Source: CAXTTV01 sp964247295 | GTDB lineage: Bacteria > Chloroflexota > Ktedonobacteria > Ktedonobacterales > Ktedonobacteraceae | NCBI GenBank assembly: GCA_964247295.1 | Contig: CAXTTV010000115.1 | Location: forward strand, 1-15,910 | Length of the DNA stretch: 15,910 nucleotides | Direction of reading: 5' to 3' | Shown here: positions 6,482 to 12,987 of the stretch, one piece after another | Position numbering within the stretch: the stretch's first letter is position 1 | Layout of the letters: each line of letters starts with the position of its first letter | Translations under genes and position numbers: made by a program | Notes under the pieces: model-generated | Told to the model about the DNA's origin: nothing | Seen by the model: the letters and a program-made list of their open reading frames with translations, nothing else | Databases searched by the model: none

Positions 6482-7495
6482 TTAGAAGCCTTTGGAAGCA
6501 ACGAGATTTGTGAGATCGGCGACGCGGTTGGCATAGCCCCACTCATTATCGTACCAGGCGAGCACTTTAATCATATTGCCGCCGAGCACCATTGTGGAGA
6601 GGCCGTCAATAATCGAGGAGCGAGTATCGCCACGGAAGTCTGTCGAGACCAGGGGCTCATCAGTATAGCCCAGGATACCCTTGAGATGGCTGGCCTCAGC
6701 CGCTTTAAAGGTCTCGTTGATCTCTTCTTTACTCGTCTCTTTGTTCAGGGTCGCGACAAAATCAACCACCGAGACTGTAACGGTCGGGACGCGCAGAGAC
6801 ATACCATCGAAACGGCCCTTCATCTCGGGAATTACCAGGGAGAGGGCGCGGGCCGCCCCTGTGGTTGTAGGAATAATATTGACACCGGCACTCCGAGCCC
6901 GACGGAGATCACTGTGTACTACATCCAGGATGCGCTGATCATTGGTGTAGGAATGGATGGTATTCATCATGCCGCGCTCAATCCCGAACTTTTCGTGCAG
7001 CACTTTTACCGCCGGAGCCAGACAGTTGGTGGTGCAAGAGGCATTAGAAAGAATGTTGTGTTTGGCGGGATCATAGATGTTGTCGTTGACGCCCATGACA
7101 ACGGTCAGGTCTTCGTTTTTCGCGGGAGCTGAAATAATGACTTTTTTTGCGCCAGCCTGGCGATGAGCGGTGGCTTTTGTAGCATCCGTGAAAATACCCG
7201 TTGACTCAATGACGATCTCGACGCCCAGATCTCCCCAGGGGATCTGAGCCGGGTCGCGCTGCGACAGCACTTTGATGGTGTGCCCATTGATCGTTAGGGA
7301 ATCGGCACCAGCTTTTACTTCTCCATTGAAGCGGCCATAGGTGGAGTCGTACTTAAATAAATGTGCGTTTGTATGCGTATCCGTCAGGTCGTTGACGGCC
7401 ACCACTTCCAGGTTCTGAGCATAGCGATCTAGAAGAGCCTTTAGGGACTGGCGTCCAATACGTCCGAAACCATTGATACCAATGCGTGTAGCCAT
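6482..7495 (-). CDS. gap: Glyceraldehyde-3-phosphate dehydrogenase, type I
   Basis: Oxidises and phosphorylates glyceraldehyde 3-phosphate to 1,3-bisphosphoglycerate. It has 337 residues. The Rossmann motif GINGFGRIGR (6-15) is followed by VAVNDL, with D36 at the position that favours NAD. Catalytic C154 lies in SNASCTTNC and H181 in TIHSYTND. The loop that usually reads LDLPHKDLRR in NAD-specific enzymes is LDVVHSDLRR here. The ATG at 7495 has a strong RBS (AAAGGAG, 9 bases away). It is the first gene of gap-pgk-tpiA. A parS-like palindrome lies 60 bases upstream, in its promoter region. Confidence 0.97.
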   Translation of the reverse strand: MATRIGINGFGRIGRQSLKALLDRYAQNLEVVAVNDLTDTHTNAHLFKYDSTYGRFNGEVKAGADSLTINGHTIKVLSQRDPAQIPWGDLGVEIVIESTGIFTDATKATAHRQAGAKKVIISAPAKNEDLTVVMGVNDNIYDPAKHNILSNASCTTNCLAPAVKVLHEKFGIERGMMNTIHSYTNDQRILDVVHSDLRRARSAGVNIIPTTTGAARALSLVIPEMKGRFDGMSLRVPTVTVSVVDFVATLNKETSKEEINETFKAAEASHLKGILGYTDEPLVSTDFRGDTRSSIIDGLSTMVLGGNMIKVLAWYDNEWGYANRVADLTNLVASKGF

Positions 7496-7521
7496 CGGGT
7501 CTGTCTCCTTTGTTTACAGCA

Positions 7522-7551
7522 GTTATACCCAAATTTAGGTATGATTGTCCG
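7522..7551 (-). promoter_or_regulatory. Candidate proximal promoter of gap-pgk-tpiA
   Basis: On the minus strand CGGACA (7546-7551) and TATAAC (7522-7527, 5 of 6) are separated by 18 bases. Transcription would start about 20 bases before the gap start codon. The parS-like site at 7556-7571 lies just upstream of the -35 box, so a bound ParB could influence this promoter (inference). Confidence 0.35.
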
Positions 7552-7555
7552 CCAG

Positions 7556-7571
7556 CGTTTCACGTGAAACA
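7556..7571. other. parS-like site A
   Basis: CGTTTCACGTGAAACA differs from the consensus parS palindrome TGTTTCACGTGAAACA only at the first base; the 14-base core GTTTCACGTGAAAC is perfect. It is intergenic, between the aminotransferase stop and gap. ParB/Spo0J proteins load onto such sites to organise and segregate chromosome origins (established knowledge). Binding here is inferred. Confidence 0.8.
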
Positions 7572-7625
7572 TTTTTTATGGATATTTTTTAGAATCTGGC
7601 GGGGCCTATCGCAGCCTCTTTTTAC

Positions 7626-7655
7626 AGAGTACCACCTGTAAGAATAGAGGGTCAA
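7626..7655 (-). promoter_or_regulatory. Candidate distal promoter of gap-pgk-tpiA
   Basis: On the minus strand TTGACC (7650-7655, 5 of 6) and TACTCT (7626-7631, 3 of 6) are separated by 18 bases. The leader would be about 120 bases and would include parS-like site A. The -10 is weak, so this is only a candidate. Confidence 0.25.
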
Positions 7656-7663
7656 GAAAAAGG

Positions 7664-9112
7664 TTAAAGAATCGGGATCACTCCGATCGAAAAACGGATA
7701 TGGTTATCACTATAGCCAAAGCCAGAGCCCGGCACTCCGGCAATTCCCGTTTTCTCAAAGACTGAAAAGGTATCCTCGCCTTCACGTACTTTGCTCCAAT
7801 TATAGACGGTGGCGTCGTCGTCCTGGTTGATATGCTCGAATAAATGTTGCTCCTCGTCAATGCGTTTGAGTTGATCTATAAAGCGGTTTCTTCGTAGTCG
7901 GTAGAAGGCTCTCAACTTGTCGTTCAACCAGGGGCGAGCCGCGATCAAGCGGTGAAAAGCCATAAAGCGTAGCTGCCAATCTGCTGGGAGCGAGGCCATA
8001 CTATTTGTCCAGCCAGGGGCGATGGCTGGAGCGATCTGTGGATCTCCAATGCTGACCCAACCAAAGCGTTCGCCGGTCAATGTATGCGTTTTAGAGAAGC
8101 TATGCACAAAAATGGTGGAGCGCAAAATCTCCTCATGGGCAAAGGTGCACATCCGAGCCAGATCTTCTTCTGGCTTTCCCGTTCCAATGTAGGCCAGATC
8201 TGCTAGCATTATAACTTGACGACCCTTTTGTCGGTAAGCTTTAACTACCTGATGCAGATCATCCAGTTCATCTGGAGTGAAGGCCATCGCCGTAGGATTA
8301 TTGGTAATCGTAAGGTAGATGATGCGGATGTCGGGATGTTCTTGAAGGGCCTGGTTAAGTTGAGCGCCGGTCATTTTATAGTTATGCTCTTCATTTGTCT
8401 GAAAGTGCTGGAGCCGATATCCATAGGAGCGTGCCTGCCACTCTGGAACAGTGAAATTGGGAGCTGGAAAGAGAACCGCGACATCTTCAATCTGTTGTTC
8501 CCGGAACGTCTGACGCAACCCACGCAACACTTTGTCAATACTGTCCATCGCGCCCAGGCCTAGAAAGATCTGTTCAGAGGGGATCTGAATTCCCCACTTC
8601 AAAAGATCCTGGCTTAGCCACTCTCGTAATACCGGATTGCCAGTTCCCAGAATATCGTAGATCCGAATGTCAAAGCCCCGAGCCAGGATCGCGCGCTCTA
8701 GATCCAGCATCTGTTCTCGTATCCAATAGTACGTCTCACCAGTCGCGGTATAGCCGGCGATAATTTCGCCGGGCAGCGCGATACCTAACTCATCGGCCAA
8801 CATCCGATAGTCTCCGGGTCCACCTAGTTCCCCCTCGCACTCAATCACACGTCGCAGATCGATATCGCCGATAGTCCGATTAACAATGCCTCTCTTGATC
8901 ACCTCTTCGGAGATCTGTAAGGCTCGGGCCTGTCTCTCCAGATCGTTGACCATTCTCGCCATAACGCGAATCGGGCCCGAGCCCTGCTGAAGAAGCGGAC
9001 GATACTGCTGTAACACGCGATGACGCAGTTCTTTGAGAAGCTCTTGCTGCTCGGAGATTGAGCGTGTCTCTGAAGGCTGAGGAAAATCTTCTAAGGAGGT
9101 ATTATGGCTCAC
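7664..9112 (-). CDS. PLP-dependent aminotransferase, class I/II, with long N-terminal extension
   Basis: Fold-type I PLP enzyme of 482 residues. The Schiff-base lysine is K341 in SFSKTHTLTGERFGW. N272 in TNNPT contacts the cofactor ring side. D305 and Y308 in ADLAYIG contact the pyridine nitrogen and O3'. R473 in IRFSIG would bind the substrate carboxylate. This set places it with aspartate-aminotransferase-like enzymes. The amino donor cannot be told from sequence. Typical members are about 390-430 residues. Here about 100 extra N-terminal residues, mainly charged helix, precede the catalytic fold. The start is GTG 9112 with AAGGGAG 8 bases upstream. It is divergent from the SDR gene. No hairpin terminator is visible after its stop. 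Confidence 0.88.
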   Translation of the reverse strand: MSHNTSLEDFPQPSETRSISEQQELLKELRHRVLQQYRPLLQQGSGPIRVMARMVNDLERQARALQISEEVIKRGIVNRTIGDIDLRRVIECEGELGGPGDYRMLADELGIALPGEIIAGYTATGETYYWIREQMLDLERAILARGFDIRIYDILGTGNPVLREWLSQDLLKWGIQIPSEQIFLGLGAMDSIDKVLRGLRQTFREQQIEDVAVLFPAPNFTVPEWQARSYGYRLQHFQTNEEHNYKMTGAQLNQALQEHPDIRIIYLTITNNPTAMAFTPDELDDLHQVVKAYRQKGRQVIMLADLAYIGTGKPEEDLARMCTFAHEEILRSTIFVHSFSKTHTLTGERFGWVSIGDPQIAPAIAPGWTNSMASLPADWQLRFMAFHRLIAARPWLNDKLRAFYRLRRNRFIDQLKRIDEEQHLFEHINQDDDATVYNWSKVREGEDTFSVFEKTGIAGVPGSGFGYSDNHIRFSIGVIPIL

Positions 9113-9178
9113 CAGTGGTGCTCCCTTCGTAAAAAGCTTTGGGCTATGTTCCTTCTATCACTGAAGAACAGATCTGCA

Positions 9179-9208
9179 TTGACCTGCTTTACAGCAAAAG
9201 TGTAGCAT
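9179..9208 (+). promoter_or_regulatory. Candidate promoter for the SDR gene
   Basis: TTGACC (9179-9184) and TAGCAT (9203-9208) are separated by 18 bases in the divergent region 9113-9276. A second possible -10, TATAGT, is at 9225-9230 but lacks a convincing -35. No clear promoter for the opposite aminotransferase gene is visible in this stretch. Confidence 0.3.
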
Positions 9209-9276
9209 ATATAGGAGCATCGTGTATAGTAGAGTGGAGAACTGCGAGCATTCTCCGGTACGTTAGGAATGGACAT

Positions 9277-10026
9277 ATGCTATTTGATCAGAAAAAAGTG
9301 GTGGTTACCGGGGCTGGCCGTGGCATCGGACGCCAGATGGCAGAACGATTCGCGCGTGAAGGGGCAGTCGTCCTGGTACATTATAGCCACTCGCAACCGG
9401 GAGCTGAAGAGGTGGTTGCCTCTATCAAGCAGAATGGTGGGAAAGCTTTTCTCTGCCAGGCTGATCTCACAAAGGTTGAGGAGATCGAATATCTGGCGGC
9501 AGAGGCCCACCGGCTTCTAGGATTTATTGATGTCTGGATCAATAACGCCGGAGCCAGCGCTAACACATCTGAAACGCTCCGCCTCAGCGACGATGAGCGG
9601 TTTGAGCGCATGTTGAATGTTGATGTGCTGGGAACCTGGCGCTGCTATCGCTCCGCCCTTCCTTATCTACAACGTGGCAGTAGCGTCATTAATATCGGTT
9701 GGGACCATGCAATCGATGGGTCACCAGGTACTATTAGCCAGATTTACGCGGCCGGTAAGGCGGCGGTTATGGCCCTGACACGCTGTTTCGCGCAAGAGCT
9801 GGCCCCCAATGTTCGCGTGAATTGTATCGCTCCCGGCTGGATAGAAAACAACTGGGTGATGGATCGTCCAGAAAACTTTCGTCAGAAGATTCAATTAGAG
9901 ATCCCTATGCACCGCTGGGGCACCGCTACTGATATCGTAGAGGCTGCTCTGTTTCTGGCTTCCCCCGCCGCTTCCTTTATCACCGGTCAGATATTGGTAG
10001 TGGACGGGGGCGTTGTCATGCGTTAA
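9277..10026 (+). CDS. SDR family oxidoreductase lacking the usual catalytic serine
   Basis: Classical short-chain dehydrogenase/reductase of 249 residues. The cofactor motif is TGAGRGIG (11-18). NNAG (89-92), the catalytic N114 in NVDVLGT and the pair Y157/K161 in YAAGK are in place. Residues APGWIE and the C-terminal FITGQILVVDGG are typical. The segment that normally reads NISS carries INIGWDHAIDGSPG here, so no serine stands at the usual catalytic position (W142 by alignment, H144 if counting back from Tyr). The substrate is unknown. The absence of an acidic residue after strand 2 (VVLVHYSHSQ) hints at NADPH preference (inference). I chose ATG 9277 (AGGA 8 bases upstream) because the protein family begins there; the 46 upstream in-frame codons are unlike SDRs. 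Confidence 0.88.
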   Translation: MLFDQKKVVVTGAGRGIGRQMAERFAREGAVVLVHYSHSQPGAEEVVASIKQNGGKAFLCQADLTKVEEIEYLAAEAHRLLGFIDVWINNAGASANTSETLRLSDDERFERMLNVDVLGTWRCYRSALPYLQRGSSVINIGWDHAIDGSPGTISQIYAAGKAAVMALTRCFAQELAPNVRVNCIAPGWIENNWVMDRPENFRQKIQLEIPMHRWGTATDIVEAALFLASPAASFITGQILVVDGGVVMR

Positions 10027-10029
10027 GAA

Positions 10030-10045
10030 TGTTTCACATGAAACA
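10030..10045. other. parS-like site B between two convergent stops
   Basis: TGTTTCACATGAAACA matches consensus parS except at one central base (A for G). The symmetry extends outward on both sides (AAGAA ... TTCTT), so the transcript could form a 9-bp hairpin with a 4-base loop in either direction. The site fills the 22-base gap between the SDR stop (10024-10026) and the hutH stop (10049-10051). It could act as a bidirectional terminator as well as a ParB site, though the T tails are short. Confidence 0.7.
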
Positions 10046-10048
10046 TTC

Positions 10049-11584
10049 TTATGGTAGTTGCTCGAACGCTCCATTTTTCATCGCCTGGGCAAGAGCCGCG
10101 ATATCGGGGGCCAGCACTCGATCTTGTTCCAGAGGCTCCACATAGGTGCGCACAATCTTATATGACTGCTCCACGCCCTGCCCAGGTTTGAGAGGTTTAC
10201 GGAATTCCAACATCTGGGCAGCCGCCAGAAGCTCGATCGCGACAACCTGGCCGGTCATCTCCAGCACTTTCAGAAGTTTATGGGCACTGGTAGCTCCCAT
10301 ACTCACAAAATCTTCCATATTGGCGGAGGTGGGAATGGAGTCGATGCTGGCCGGGTGAGCCAGGATCTTAATCTCATTCACAAGGGAGGCCGCTGTATAT
10401 TGAGTAATCATCAGACCAGAGTTCAGGCCAGGATTTGGTGTCAGGAATAGAGGTGCTCTGCTCTCATCCCAATCATGGGGACCCATCAGACTAAAGATGC
10501 GACGTTCGGCAAAGCTGGCGATCTGGCAGAGTGCGATCGCTAACATATCCAGAGCGAATGCTAGAGGCTGACCATGAAAATTGCCTCCGCTGAGAACCTC
10601 TCCATCTTCAGGAAAGATCAGGGGATTATCCGTGACGGCATCCAGCTCTCGCTCAAAAATTGTTCGACAATACGTGAGAGCGTCGCGGGCCGCGCCAAAT
10701 ACCTGAGGACCACAGCGCAGTGTATAGGGATCTTGCACACGCGGACAATTAAGGTGGCTCTCCCGAATCTCGCTTCCCTGTACTAGATTGCGTAATCGTT
10801 GAGCACTCTCTTGTTGCCCAGCCTGATTACGGCGTTTGTGAATGCGCGAGTCGAGCGGGACATGGCTGCCCATCAAACCCTCAAGGCTGATGGCGTAGGC
10901 CACCTCTGCGGAACGCAGCAGAACGCTGGCATCCTCGATTCCCAGGATCGCGATTGCCTCCATCAGGTGTGTGCCATTGATTAGGGCCAAACCCTCTTTT
11001 GCCTGAAGATGGAGCGGGGCAATCCCCGCCTGAGCCAGAGCCTTATCTCCGCTTAACCGCTGCCCCTGGAATATTGCCTCACCTTCACCGATCAGCACCA
11101 GGGCCAGATGAGCCAGAGGGGCGAGATCCCCGCTTGCTCCAACTGATCCTCGCGAAGGTACTACTGGTGTCACTCTGGCGTTTAACAGCGCGATTAGCGT
11201 CTGTACTACCTCCACGCGGACCCCTGAATGACCCCGCGCCAGACTCGCGGCCAGCAACAATTGCATGGCTCTGGTGACCTCTTCGCTCAGGGGTTCCCCG
11301 ACGCCAGCGCTATGGCTACGAAGCAAATTATGTTGCAGATCCACCAGTTGATCCTGGCGAATGCGGACCCGGCTTAAATGTCCAAAGCCGGTAGTCACGC
11401 CATACACTTTACGGCTTTCAGCCGCCAACCGATCGATTAGATTGCGAGCCTGTTGAATCCGCCCGATGGAAGCTTCTCCAAGATTGATGGGTGTGAAATG
11501 TCGAGCAACCGAGATTATCTCTTGCGAGGTCAAAGCCTGACCATTTATCGTAATCACATGATCCGCAGAAATTTTTTGCATCAT
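10049..11584 (-). CDS. hutH: Histidine ammonia-lyase
   Basis: Removes ammonia from L-histidine to give trans-urocanate, step one of histidine catabolism. With ATG 11584 it has 511 residues, the usual length. The self-forming MIO electrophile arises from A150-S151-G152 in GSVGASGDLAPL. Y61 in YGVTTGFG is the conserved active-site tyrosine. INGTHLM, RVQDPYTLRC, SGGNFHGQPLAFALDMLAIA and NPGLNSGLMITQ are family blocks. The frame is open 57 codons upstream, but that stretch does not resemble HutH. Start choice: GAGGGGG lies 11 bases and CAGG 5 bases before ATG 11584; ATG 11581 is an equal alternative. The gene is separated from hutI by two other genes and a pseudogene, and no hutU is in the window. 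Confidence 0.96.
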   Translation of the reverse strand: MMQKISADHVITINGQALTSQEIISVARHFTPINLGEASIGRIQQARNLIDRLAAESRKVYGVTTGFGHLSRVRIRQDQLVDLQHNLLRSHSAGVGEPLSEEVTRAMQLLLAASLARGHSGVRVEVVQTLIALLNARVTPVVPSRGSVGASGDLAPLAHLALVLIGEGEAIFQGQRLSGDKALAQAGIAPLHLQAKEGLALINGTHLMEAIAILGIEDASVLLRSAEVAYAISLEGLMGSHVPLDSRIHKRRNQAGQQESAQRLRNLVQGSEIRESHLNCPRVQDPYTLRCGPQVFGAARDALTYCRTIFERELDAVTDNPLIFPEDGEVLSGGNFHGQPLAFALDMLAIALCQIASFAERRIFSLMGPHDWDESRAPLFLTPNPGLNSGLMITQYTAASLVNEIKILAHPASIDSIPTSANMEDFVSMGATSAHKLLKVLEMTGQVVAIELLAAAQMLEFRKPLKPGQGVEQSYKIVRTYVEPLEQDRVLAPDIAALAQAMKNGAFEQLP

Positions 11585-11620
11585 TATTGCCTGATCCCCC
11601 TCTGTCATAGAAGTTACATA

Positions 11621-11634
11621 GGGCAACGTTGCCC
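11621..11634. promoter_or_regulatory. Perfect palindrome upstream of hutH, candidate operator
   Basis: GGGCAACGTTGCCC is a perfect 14-base palindrome 37 bases before the hutH start codon. Its position suits a repressor or activator site controlling histidine use. A possible promoter (minus-strand TTGCAT, 18 bases, AATAAT) lies further upstream near 11690-11720, so a bound protein would sit downstream of it as a roadblock. Not a match to a HutC site that I know; function is inference. Confidence 0.35.
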
Positions 11635-11766
11635 AGAGACATATAACCAATAATACGCCATAGATGCTAGTTATTTCACTCATGCTATTATTGAGGGTGA
11701 TTCCAGCAATATGCAAGCCCTTATTAATACAACGTTGAGGAAGATACCTACACAATCACGCGTTGA

Positions 11767-12012
11767 GGTGAGACACCTGCATCCTGTGATCATGTACTCC
11801 TCGACAACGATGGGTACGCCCACCATTTCTACGGCGTCACTCGTGACGCGCTGATTCTGGTGCGCCCTGACGGCTATATTGGACTCACGGGAAGAAACCT
11901 TGGTTCTCAACCTATCATCAATTATCTCCACAACGTTATTGGCCCTGCGCTCCAGGAACCCGTGCGACGGCTTTTTCCATCCCTCGAACCATTTCGTCTT
12001 CAGTGCCCTTAA
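11767..12012 (+). pseudogene. C-terminal remnant of a FAD-dependent monooxygenase
   Basis: A plus-strand frame with no start codon of its own follows an in-frame stop at 11764-11766 and ends at TAA 12010-12012. It reads about 81 residues, including DGYAHHFYGVTRDALILVRP followed by DGYIGLTG. The Y-G-V ... L-I-L-V-R-P-D-G-Y-I-G pattern is the end of the C-terminal thioredoxin-like domain in aromatic-ring FAD hydroxylases (PheA/MhpA-like). No FAD-binding part exists upstream, so this is the tail of a deleted gene. It lies opposite in strand between hutH and the phosphatidyltransferase gene, marking a past rearrangement. The rest of 11585-12075 holds the hutH upstream region and a terminator. Confidence 0.55.
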
Positions 12013-12044
12013 AAAGGTTCCCTTCAACATGAGGGCAGCAGTAC

Positions 12045-12084
12045 AAAAAATACCTATGTTTCACATGAAACATTTTCAGGTATT
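12045..12084 (-). terminator. Intrinsic terminator containing a parS-like palindrome
   Basis: On the minus strand AATACCT (12078-12084), a short GAAA bulge, ATGTTTC, the loop ATGT, GAAACAT and AGGTATT (12049-12055) form a long stem. It is followed directly by a run of T (TTTTTT counting the stem end). It begins within the last codons of the phosphatidyltransferase gene (stop 12076-12078). This is a standard intrinsic terminator whose upper stem is the parS-like site C. Confidence 0.75.
12057..12072. other. parS-like site C
   Basis: TGTTTCACATGAAACA is identical to site B and one central base away from consensus parS. It forms the upper stem of the terminator after the phosphatidyltransferase gene, so the same bases may serve both as terminator and as a ParB site. 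Confidence 0.7.
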
Positions 12085-12948
12085 GTTGATATGACGGCCA
12101 AGTTGTGCGAGCGGTGCCAAAACGAGTAGGAGAATGGTCAGTCCGAGCAGAGGTGTTTGAAGCCAGATGATGGGGATGAGTAGGGACAGAAGATAGAGAA
12201 CCTGGACAAAACCAGCGATTTTCCCCACGAGGGTTGAGCCAAAAGTAAGTACCTTTGTCAGCAGAAAGTAGCTGATCAGGGCCGCGATCAATGGTAGGAG
12301 AAAACGGAGCACCATCAAGATCCCCACCCAGAGAGATAGGATCTGATGCTGAAGGAGAATAATTGTGGTTGTCAAGGAAAGCATAAAGTCTGTTTCTCCA
12401 TCGCCAAGCTGACCCAGACGGCTCCGGCTTCTCAAGATGCGCGCGCTCTGCCCATCCAGAATGTCGGTCGCGATACCAAATAGATAGATACCAGAGGCTA
12501 AAGGAATCGATGTATTCAAACCACTAAAGATTCTTCCTAGCAGAAAGCTAGCACCAAGTGCGCGTAACCAGGTAAGGCTATTGGCGATCCCGATCCTTTG
12601 AAAAAGCTTCCCGGTTTGAGGATCACGATTGAGGCCAAGGTGCCAGAAAAGATCTCGTTGTTGATAGAGCACACAGAGTCCAAAGATTGGCAGCATCCGC
12701 AGGGCCGCATCTCTTCCTTCACTCAAGAACACCGCAAGCAGGATCAACAGGGCCAGCCCCATGATAAGCATAGTGAAACGCAACCAGGATCTCTGTAATT
12801 GTGGGTTTCCCTGGGCCATCTGAATGGCCTGCTTCCGAGAATCCCAGAGAAAACGTCCCCATGCCCCTGGCCGATACCTCTCCTTTTTTAGCGTCTCTAA
12901 TAGATCAACTACAAATTGACTCTGCCCGTTTTGTTTCACGTGAAACAT
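12076..12948 (-). CDS. CDP-alcohol phosphatidyltransferase family protein
   Basis: Integral membrane enzyme of 290 residues that should join a CDP-linked lipid to an alcohol (phospholipid synthesis; exact product unknown). The full family motif D-x2-D-G-x2-A-R-x8-G-x3-D-x3-D is present: D162, D165, G166, A169, R170, G179, D183, D187, binding the metal and CDP. IANSLTWLRA (120-129) is the usual block before it. Five or six hydrophobic helices follow or flank the motif. An extra N-terminal region of about 115 residues holds a soluble stretch and two more hydrophobic segments (about 57-76 and 84-96). The ATG at 12948 has AGGAAGGA immediately upstream. Its first codons, MFHVKQ, coincide with a perfect parS site. 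It follows the dipeptidase gene by 39 bases on the same strand. Confidence 0.87.
   Translation of the reverse strand: MFHVKQNGQSQFVVDLLETLKKERYRPGAWGRFLWDSRKQAIQMAQGNPQLQRSWLRFTMLIMGLALLILLAVFLSEGRDAALRMLPIFGLCVLYQQRDLFWHLGLNRDPQTGKLFQRIGIANSLTWLRALGASFLLGRIFSGLNTSIPLASGIYLFGIATDILDGQSARILRSRSRLGQLGDGETDFMLSLTTTIILLQHQILSLWVGILMVLRFLLPLIAALISYFLLTKVLTFGSTLVGKIAGFVQVLYLLSLLIPIIWLQTPLLGLTILLLVLAPLAQLGRHINNT
12932..12947. other. parS site D (perfect consensus) inside a coding start
   Basis: TGTTTCACGTGAAACA matches the consensus parS palindrome at all 16 positions. It overlaps the start of the phosphatidyltransferase gene, supplying part of the ATG and codons 2-6 (Phe-His-Val-Lys-Gln). ParB bound here would cover the translation-start region of the gene. 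Confidence 0.88.
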
Positions 12949-12967
12949 TCCTTCCTTAAGCCACTAA

Positions 12968-12983
12968 CGTTTCATGTGAAACA
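12968..12983. other. parS-like site E
   Basis: CGTTTCATGTGAAACA has two differences from consensus (the first base and one central base) but keeps GTTTCA..TGAAAC. It lies between the dipeptidase stop (12988-12990) and the phosphatidyltransferase start, with its centre 36 bp from that of site D. No T-tract follows it, so it does not look like a terminator. Confidence 0.65.
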
Positions 12984-12987
12984 TTCG

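Noticed and set aside
11585..11755. 57-codon upstream extension of hutH with a hydrophobic stretch (possible signal peptide)
   Set aside because: HutH is cytosolic, the shorter protein has the normal family length, the RBS points to ATG 11584, and the extension covers a palindrome and promoter-like sequence.
11680..12030. Minus-strand open frame of 116 codons
   Set aside because: It has no recognisable motif, and the opposite strand of the same stretch gives a coherent monooxygenase C-terminus, so this is its shadow.
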